From UBA9410 sp963933065 (lineage in GTDB: Bacteria; Actinomycetota; Acidimicrobiia; Acidimicrobiales; MedAcidi-G1), in contig CAWVUB010000010.1 in NCBI GenBank assembly GCA_963933065.1, forward strand, positions 1-35,220: a stretch of 35,220 nt of DNA. Direction: 5' to 3'. The notes below the pieces were generated by a model. It was not told where the DNA came from. It did not search any database and saw only the letters and a program-made list of their open reading frames with translations. A program made the translations under genes and the position numbers. This document shows, in pieces, positions 30,226-35,220 of the stretch (positions are counted from its first letter, which is position 1; every line of letters starts with the position of its first letter).

Positions 30226-31314
30226 TCACTCAGCAGGAAGGCGCAACTCCAGAGTCTGACCGCCGTAGCGGGCCAGCACCGCCAACGCATCTTCCAAATC
30301 CACTACACCCTCTACAGCCATGGAGTTAGCGTGCTTGCGGGCTTCGTCAACCTCGCCAGCCGGCACCAACATGAGGTCCATGCCGCCGTCACGAGCCGCC
30401 ACCACCTTTTGGATAATTCCTCCAATCGGACCTACAACGCCCGCCGGGTTGATCGTTCCGGTAGTGGCCACCTGGAGCCCACCGGTCAACTCGCCCGGGG
30501 TGACAAGGTCTAGTATCGACAACGTCAGCGCCAACCCGGCCGAATTCCCTCCCACTTGGCCTGTATTCACCAAAATATCGACCGGAAGATCTTCAACGTC
30601 TTCCCACCTGGTTTGAGGAACCACCCCAAGAAATCCAACTTTTGGGTCATCTTCTCGCTCCCCGAGAACAACTGAAACCATCCGCGAAGTCCCACCCCTA
30701 ACCGGCTCCACCTCCAAGCCCACTATCTCTCCCGGACCCCGACCGCGAATCGCTTCTACTAGATCCATGGCCTCAAACACGGGGTCACCGTCAACGGACA
30801 AGATCACATCGTCAGTGGTTAGAAACCCATCTGATGGTCCAACGACCTCGGCAAGACCTACGCCAGTGGATCGAAATGGGTCTATACCCAGATAACGAAG
30901 GGCCACGGCCACCGCAGTGGACTTCGAGACCCGCATTAGTTGAATATTGAACGCGCGGTTCTCATCTACGCTCCGACCACCAAGAATCTGATCTTCTTCG
31001 ATAAGAGCCAGTGATGGCCTCATACGGGCCTCTAGCCACTCCCAACCGTTTACCGTGGCATCTTGGCGAACCGTCGTGAAGTAGATCTCGCCCACGGCAT
31101 TGAATCGTTGACCGGCGGTGACAGACACCTTGGTGCTCAGCGGTTGAACCGAGCCAGGCCGGAACACAAAATAAGGAACCCGTACAAACGTGGCTAAAAG
31201 TACTGCGGCCACCAACAACAAGAACAATGCACCCCAGAGACGCCGAGGCGCACTCCGCGCTGAGGAACCGACTGGCTGGTCCGTCGGGTCGCCCGCCAGT
31301 AAGTTCTCCTCCAT
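30226..31314 (-). CDS. PDZ and Lon-like (S16) membrane protease, YlbL family
   Basis: This 362-residue protein has one N-terminal membrane span (LWGALFLLLVAAVLLATFV, about residues 26-44) followed by an extracytoplasmic PxFVFRPGSVQPL segment, a PDZ domain (VGPSDGFLTTDDVILSVDG near 160-176) and a C-terminal Lon-type serine protease domain. The Ser-Lys dyad is visible: serine in GGNSAGLA near 258 and lysine in GGIIQKVVAAR near 303. It probably processes envelope proteins. The frame runs to a TTG at 31350, but the ATG at 31314 gives the normal short cytoplasmic tail. It lies upstream of UPF0182 on the same strand and diverges from a small membrane protein. Confidence 0.9.
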   Translation of the reverse strand: MEENLLAGDPTDQPVGSSARSAPRRLWGALFLLLVAAVLLATFVRVPYFVFRPGSVQPLSTKVSVTAGQRFNAVGEIYFTTVRQDATVNGWEWLEARMRPSLALIEEDQILGGRSVDENRAFNIQLMRVSKSTAVAVALRYLGIDPFRSTGVGLAEVVGPSDGFLTTDDVILSVDGDPVFEAMDLVEAIRGRGPGEIVGLEVEPVRGGTSRMVSVVLGEREDDPKVGFLGVVPQTRWEDVEDLPVDILVNTGQVGGNSAGLALTLSILDLVTPGELTGGLQVATTGTINPAGVVGPIGGIIQKVVAARDGGMDLMLVPAGEVDEARKHANSMAVEGVVDLEDALAVLARYGGQTLELRLPAE

Positions 31315-31383
31315 GGACGCCCAGCCTGCCACGCAAGTCGCAACATCCAACAGGCGCGGCCCATGTCATAAGAGGTTGAACTG

Positions 31384-31677
31384 ATGGAACATCGGTTACT
31401 AAATCGTGTCTTCACGAGAAGCAGGCCCCTACCACCCTCGGGAGACCTGGAATACGCCACGGACCGACCTTGGAGCCCAGGGGCGCGCCTCGGAATCTGG
31501 TTCCAACCCCCTAGACGGGTGGCGATCGGTAAAAAAGCCCAAACCCGCTGGTGGCACCGGCTCCGCTCACTAGTTCTGCTTGCAACGTTCGTGGTGTTCG
31601 GTGGCATAGCCGTAGCCACTACTATCGGCGTGTTCCTCTTCCTCTCAGGGTTCCTAATCGAACGGGCTATCGGTTGA
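31384..31677 (+). CDS. Small hypothetical single-span membrane protein
   Basis: This is a 97-residue protein. A basic, Pro/Arg/Trp-rich N-terminal two-thirds is followed by one long hydrophobic segment (about residues 65-92, SLVLLATFVVFGGIAVATTI and onward) near the C-terminus. The ATG at 31384 has GAGG about 8-9 nt upstream. No family is recognised. It is 13 bp upstream of the HEAT-repeat gene on the same strand, so the two are probably co-transcribed. The open frame, ribosome site and clear membrane segment support it being real. Confidence 0.6.
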   Translation: MEHRLLNRVFTRSRPLPPSGDLEYATDRPWSPGARLGIWFQPPRRVAIGKKAQTRWWHRLRSLVLLATFVVFGGIAVATTIGVFLFLSGFLIERAIG

Positions 31678-31690
31678 ACGGTTGTGCTCA

Positions 31691-32446
31691 ATGACTGACG
31701 CGACCTCTAATCCCCAAGAAGGAAACGATCTAGGGGGGAACCGACACATCCATCCAGATCCCCCGCCTACACGCGAAGTGGCTGAACGACGGCGACGTGC
31801 AGTAATGGCAGGACATACTTGTGACCTCGATACAGCACGTTCCTTAGGAACCGATCCATCTTCGGTAGTCCGCTCAGCTGCCCTCGGGGCTCTCGCCCGT
31901 ATCGCCCGTGTTCCACTTGCACTATCTCCAAAGGAGCTGGCCACCGAGTTGGCCGTCGGGCTAGTGGACTCCGACCCGGTTGTACGACGTCGGGGAATCG
32001 AGATCTTGGGTGACCCGATGATTGATGCCACTGAGGTTGTCGGTGTGGCTGCCAACCTACTTCCCACCCTTTTAGCCGACCCTGACGACACAGTCGTCGA
32101 GATGGCCTGCTGGGCGGCTGGTGAAAACCCCGATCTAGCAGAGATCTTGGTCGACTCAGTTGTCGCCGTGGCCGGCACCGGTCCCGACGACCCCGGTCAC
32201 GAAGACCCACTGTGTCGTGAGGCCGCGGTGGCTGCCCTAGGCGCGCTGGGTCACGTATCGGGCAAGGCAGCGGTGCTAGCCGGCCTTAACCAGCGGGCCA
32301 CAATTCGTCGCCGGGCGGTACTAGCCCTGGCAGCTTTTGAGGGTGCAGATATCGAAGAAGCGCTGACAAAAGCGCTTGATGACCGAGACTGGCAAGTCCG
32401 TCAAGCCGCCGAAGACCTCCTAGGCGTAGACCAGGAGCCCCAATGA
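31691..32446 (+). CDS. HEAT-repeat protein
   Basis: This 251-residue soluble protein consists largely of HEAT-like alpha repeats. Recurring units are SSVVRSAALGALARIARV, DPVVRRRGIEILGDPMI, DTVVEMACWAAGE, DPLCREAAVAALGALG, TIRRRAVLALAAFEG and DWQVRQAAEDLLG. Such repeats bind partner proteins and have no enzymatic motif here. The N-terminal 35 residues are disordered. The ATG at 31691 is preferred to a TTG three codons earlier. It converges on mreB with a 41-bp gap that holds no terminator-like hairpin. Confidence 0.8.
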   Translation: MTDATSNPQEGNDLGGNRHIHPDPPPTREVAERRRRAVMAGHTCDLDTARSLGTDPSSVVRSAALGALARIARVPLALSPKELATELAVGLVDSDPVVRRRGIEILGDPMIDATEVVGVAANLLPTLLADPDDTVVEMACWAAGENPDLAEILVDSVVAVAGTGPDDPGHEDPLCREAAVAALGALGHVSGKAAVLAGLNQRATIRRRAVLALAAFEGADIEEALTKALDDRDWQVRQAAEDLLGVDQEPQ

Positions 32447-32487
32447 GAAACCATCAGCAACGGCAAACTCAGATGATAAGAAACCGA

Positions 32488-33492
32488 CTAGCGCCGGCCT
32501 TCCATAAACATCACTCGCATGGCCTCGAAGGATTCAATGCAGTGGCCGGCGCCCAGCACCACGCACTCCATCGGTGTCTCAACGGGTACTACCGGAACCC
32601 CAACTTCCTCTGCGATCCGCACGTCGAGGCCGCTGAGTAAGCTCCCACCACCCACCAAACAGATCCCATGAGCAAGCACGTCTTGGGCCAACTCAGGTGG
32701 CGCCTGAGCTAGGCACTGCACCACCGACTCAACCATGGCCGTCACCGGCTCTTCGATAGCCCGACGAATTTCCAACGGGGTGAGCACAACTGTCTTGGGC
32801 AGACCACTCATCAGCTCTCGGCCCTTGACCTCAGCTCGTCCCTCATCTGGCATGGGCGCCGCAGAACCGATCGTCCACTTGATCTCCTCAGCAGTGCGCT
32901 CACCGATGGCTAGCCCGTACTCTCGACGGATGTAGGCCTGGATAGCAGCGTCGATATCGAATGACCCGACTCGAACCGCTTCGAGAGCGACCACACCACC
33001 GAGCGAAAGTAGGGCGGACTCCGATGTGCCTCCGCCAATGTCCACCACCATGTTGCCAACGGGTTCGGAGATCGGCAGATTGGCGCCGATTGCTGCGGCC
33101 AGCGGCTGTTCAATCAGCTGAGCATCAGCCGCACCAGCCCGTCGTGCTGCCTCGGTAACGGCCCTACGCTCCACGGCCGTAATGGCTGATGGGACACAAA
33201 TCAGAACCTTCGGTCGGTTAAAACGACTCACACCGACTCGTTCAAGTAGCAGGCGCACCATTCGCTGGGTTACCTCAAAGTCAGTAATGGCACCCTTCCG
33301 CAGCGGTCGCTTGGCCACAACGTGTTCGGGAGTACGGCCAATCATGTGCCAAGCCTCATCTCCCATGGCAAGCACCTCGCCCGAACGTTCGTTGATTGCG
33401 ATTACTGAAGGTTCAGCCAACACCACCCCCTCACCGCGCGCGTAGACAAGTGTGTTAGCCGTACCTAGATCGATGGCCAAGTCACGTGCCAC
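32488..33492 (-). CDS. mreB: MreB-like bacterial actin
   Basis: This 334-residue actin-fold ATPase forms membrane-associated filaments that guide lateral wall synthesis. Phosphate-binding loops are DLGTANT (8-14) and VVDIGGGTSE near 150, and the adenosine motif is LVGGGSLLSGLD near 285. VFEPSVIAINE-like text (AEPSVIAINE), GRTPEHV and RPLRKGAITDFEVTQ are MreB-specific. Length is normal. The GTG start at 33492 lies one base after the stop of the small membrane gene, so translation is probably coupled. No mreC, mreD, pbp2 or rodA gene accompanies it, which is unusual. It may be a second MreB/Mbl-type paralogue. Confidence 0.9.
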   Translation of the reverse strand: MARDLAIDLGTANTLVYARGEGVVLAEPSVIAINERSGEVLAMGDEAWHMIGRTPEHVVAKRPLRKGAITDFEVTQRMVRLLLERVGVSRFNRPKVLICVPSAITAVERRAVTEAARRAGAADAQLIEQPLAAAIGANLPISEPVGNMVVDIGGGTSESALLSLGGVVALEAVRVGSFDIDAAIQAYIRREYGLAIGERTAEEIKWTIGSAAPMPDEGRAEVKGRELMSGLPKTVVLTPLEIRRAIEEPVTAMVESVVQCLAQAPPELAQDVLAHGICLVGGGSLLSGLDVRIAEEVGVPVVPVETPMECVVLGAGHCIESFEAMRVMFMEGRR

Positions 33493-33493
33493 C

Positions 33494-33805
33494 TCAGGAA
33501 TACCGACCCGGTCCGGCTACTCCAGGAAGTCCGTTACCAGATGGTCCTGCCTTAGATGTCTCATCCTTAAACGAGTCATCTTCGGCCGGAGCGGCCCCGA
33601 TTACCCTGATCCCGCTAGGACCACCGGTGTCCGTCTCTGGGATCGGAGAACCTCCACGGACACCTTCTCGGAGAGCCCGCAAATTGGCCCTTGCCTGGTT
33701 TGGATCCTCGATCACTCTCTTCGGGCGACTGAACAACCAAACGATGGATGACAGTGCTGCGGCTAGAGCAACCCCACCGACCAGAAAAAGCACAGCCGGG
33801 TTCAC
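33494..33805 (-). CDS. Small hypothetical membrane protein upstream of mreB
   Basis: This 103-residue protein has an N-terminal membrane span (AVLFLVGGVALAAALSSIVW, residues 4-23), then KRVIEDPNQARANLRALREG, a short amphipathic helix, and a disordered Gly/Pro/Ser-rich tail. No family is recognised. The GTG at 33805 has GGAG 8 nt upstream and overlaps the last base of the moaE-like stop. The gene ends one base before mreB. Tight coupling to mreB suggests the product could help place the filament at the membrane, which is inference only. Confidence 0.62.
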   Translation of the reverse strand: MNPAVLFLVGGVALAAALSSIVWLFSRPKRVIEDPNQARANLRALREGVRGGSPIPETDTGGPSGIRVIGAAPAEDDSFKDETSKAGPSGNGLPGVAGPGRYS

Positions 33806-34419
33806 TACGGCAACTCCGAATCTAATTGCTGGACCGTATCCGTAGCATCTGATACTCGAGGAAACGGTGCTTCCGCTCCGAGAACAGGTATATCGACTAA
33901 ATGCTGGGCGTCGACACCCCAGTGCTCACCACCGGACCATGTCTCTCGCTTCCAGATCGGCATAGTTGCCTTCAGTGTGTCAATACACCAACGCCCAGCG
34001 TCAAATGCTGTATCCCGGTGGGGTGATGACACAGCCACTATCACCGCCGCATCCCCGATAGCCAGTAGACCCGTGCGGTGTATCAAGGCGATACGACCGA
34101 GATCTGGCCAGCGTTTGCGCGCCTCGTCGGCCAGACGTCCCAGTCGGGGCACCACCTGGGACTCATAGGCCTCATACTCCAGTGCGGCGACATCAACACG
34201 TCCTTCAGCGTGGTTGCGCGCATCACCCCGGAAGACCACCACAGCCCCACAGTCAGCTCGCCCCATCCAGCGGGTCACCTCGTCGATAGGCAGGGGGTCC
34301 GGGAGCAATCCAAGCCACGTCTCACTGTCGCTTGTCCCAAACCTAAACCCGGCACCGGTAGTGACAACAGTGTCATCGGCATGAGAACCGAAGGGAGTCT
34401 TACAGGCCATCTTTTGCAT
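33805..34419 (-). CDS. moaE: Molybdopterin synthase catalytic subunit MoaE
   Basis: This 204-residue protein should, with thiocarboxylated MoaD, insert the dithiolene sulfurs into precursor Z. The MoaE core is clear: GAVVVFRGDARNH near 58-70, ALEYEAYESQ near 79-88, IALIHRTGLLAIGDAAVIVAV near 110-130, SSPHRDTAFDAGRW, then K150 and K157 in LKATMPIWKRE, the two conserved lysines with the correct spacing of seven. It has about 40 extra residues before the core and about 35 after. The later ATG at 34410 would trim only three. It overlaps the end of the epimerase-like gene by 11-20 bp. No moaD or other molybdenum cofactor gene is in view. Confidence 0.9.
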   Translation of the reverse strand: MQKMACKTPFGSHADDTVVTTGAGFRFGTSDSETWLGLLPDPLPIDEVTRWMGRADCGAVVVFRGDARNHAEGRVDVAALEYEAYESQVVPRLGRLADEARKRWPDLGRIALIHRTGLLAIGDAAVIVAVSSPHRDTAFDAGRWCIDTLKATMPIWKRETWSGGEHWGVDAQHLVDIPVLGAEAPFPRVSDATDTVQQLDSELP

Positions 34420-35220
34420 CGTAGGGTGCGCTGCCCGATTCCCGGGGGCGCTTGACTAAACGTACCAATAGCCATCCCACGGTAAACACCAGTACCCCAG
34501 CCACAGTGAGTGAGATCTTCTGACGGTCCTGAGCATCCATACGATCCAGCAGGCCGGGTTCATGGCCGGCCACGTATGCCTCCTCGTTGGAATGGGTTGG
34601 CTCCCATCCGAGGTCACGGATCCGATCATTAGCAACCACCCACGGATACACCGAGTATGGAAAAAACCCGGGAGGTGCCGGCGATAAGCCCAACTTCCAT
34701 AGCACTCGAGCTACCAAAGCGGCCAGCGGTCCAGGTAAACGTAACCGGGGGCCGGGACCCCCCAACTCGGCCATGACCTCCACTCCTATCCAGCCATCGG
34801 GTGCCACGTTCAACGGCCCGTCGTAACGCGACTGCACGGCACACACGGCAGCAGAAGCCAAGTCGTCCGAGTGGAGAAACTGCCCAAGCGGCTCCCCCTC
34901 GTCGCTACGTATTGACGCTGCAGCACCCACAACCGTGGCTAACCCACCGGGCCGTTCCTCAGCGACGGTCACTGCATTCCGCAATACCGTCAAGGTCCGG
35001 TCAGTGGACTCATTGGCCCACGCGGTGGCTAACTCTTCCATACGGGCTCGATGGACAGCGAAAGCAAAATCTGGGCAAGGTCGCACCGGGGCATCCTCGG
35101 TCAATGGAACCGGGTTATCGGGCCAAGCGCCATAGACCATGGCCGACGAACGAAAAACAAGGTGCATTACCCCAGAATCAGACGCTGCAGCCAGGAGGCG
35201 TTCGACAACAGCTAGGCGAT
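34400..35220 (-). CDS. NAD-epimerase-like extended SDR with C-terminal membrane anchor, 5' end off the window
   Basis: At least 272 residues are visible. The frame is open to the right edge and the N-terminal Rossmann part is outside. Seen here: MHLVFRSSAMVYGAWPDNPVPLTEDAP, the usual epimerase strand with S-S-x-x-V-Y-G, then FLHSDDLASAAVCAV and APDGWIG. The segment that normally carries YxxxK reads FAFAVHRARMEE, so tyrosine and lysine are replaced by Phe and His/Arg, hinting at lost dehydrogenase chemistry or a binding role. A hydrophobic segment ISLTVAGVLVFTVGWLLVRL near the C-terminus is a likely membrane anchor. It is the first visible gene of the epimerase, moaE, small membrane protein, mreB run. 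Confidence 0.78.
   Translation of the reverse strand, partial: RLAVVERLLAAASDSGVMHLVFRSSAMVYGAWPDNPVPLTEDAPVRPCPDFAFAVHRARMEELATAWANESTDRTLTVLRNAVTVAEERPGGLATVVGAAASIRSDEGEPLGQFLHSDDLASAAVCAVQSRYDGPLNVAPDGWIGVEVMAELGGPGPRLRLPGPLAALVARVLWKLGLSPAPPGFFPYSVYPWVVANDRIRDLGWEPTHSNEEAYVAGHEPGLLDRMDAQDRQKISLTVAGVLVFTVGWLLVRLVKRPRESGSAPYDAKDGL

Overview
This is about 35 kb of GC-rich bacterial DNA that looks like a free-living, probably aquatic or marine actinobacterium, with Acidimicrobiia-like lineages the best guess. The taxonomic hint comes from the right-hand core block. A UPF0182 membrane protein lies next to a PDZ/Lon-type (S16) membrane protease, an arrangement also found in Mycobacterium (Rv3193c/Rv3194c). 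DUF983, a DUF3298-like lipoprotein and frequent GTG/TTG starts fit too. No phage, IS element, CRISPR array or plasmid function was seen.

Layout. (1) 1-4688, minus strand: an SDR, a DAO-type FAD oxidoreductase, a GlcD/D2HGDH-type FAD oxidase and a HisC-like aminotransferase cut by the left edge. The last two overlap by ATGA. A VOC-family gene diverges at about 4.7 kb. (2) 5355-10513, minus strand: an ectoine hydrolase (DoeA)-like M24 protein, an ArgE-like M20 deacylase, a PhyH-family Fe(II)/2-oxoglutarate oxygenase and sulfoacetaldehyde acetyltransferase (Xsc), arranged as one operon. (3) 10582-11424, plus strand: a second PhyH oxygenase. (4) 11421-16788, minus strand: a tight five-gene set (M20 deacylase, acyl-CoA-dehydrogenase-like flavoenzyme, Rid protein, Rieske oxygenase, DUF1028), then DUF983. 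(5) 17040-19024, plus strand: a third PhyH oxygenase and an LLM flavin monooxygenase. (6) 19042-20944, minus strand: a MaoC-like protein, an SRPBCC protein and an AhpD/CMD-family protein read through an in-frame UGA. (7) An initiator tRNA-fMet (21071-21147) with a strong terminator. (8) 21479-25497, plus strand: a DMGDH/SARDH-like FAD-GcvT protein overlapping by ATGA a non-pyrrolysine MttB-family methyltransferase. (9) 25647-35220: housekeeping genes, namely a lipoprotein, coiled-coil protein, UPF0182, PDZ/Lon protease, small membrane protein, HEAT-repeat protein, MreB, small membrane protein, MoaE and an epimerase-like protein cut by the right edge.

Interpretation. From 1 to about 25.5 kb the window is dominated by catabolic enzymes for small nitrogen, sulfur and methyl-bearing organics: ectoine-like, sulfonate, N-acyl and N-methyl substrates. 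No transporter or transcription factor lies among them. Xsc would deliver acetyl phosphate and sulfite. FAD-GcvT and MttB would move N-methyl carbon to folate and cobalamin.

The strongest unusual observation is at 19042-19593. Two apparently separate short ORFs form one AhpD-like protein in which an in-frame UGA replaces the second cysteine of the redox motif C-H-Y-C. A 6-bp stem with a GGUCU loop follows, with the loop starting 18 nt after the UGA. As I recall it, this is the same spacing and loop as in the E. coli fdhF SECIS. I read it as a selenocysteine protein that ordinary gene calling would split in two.
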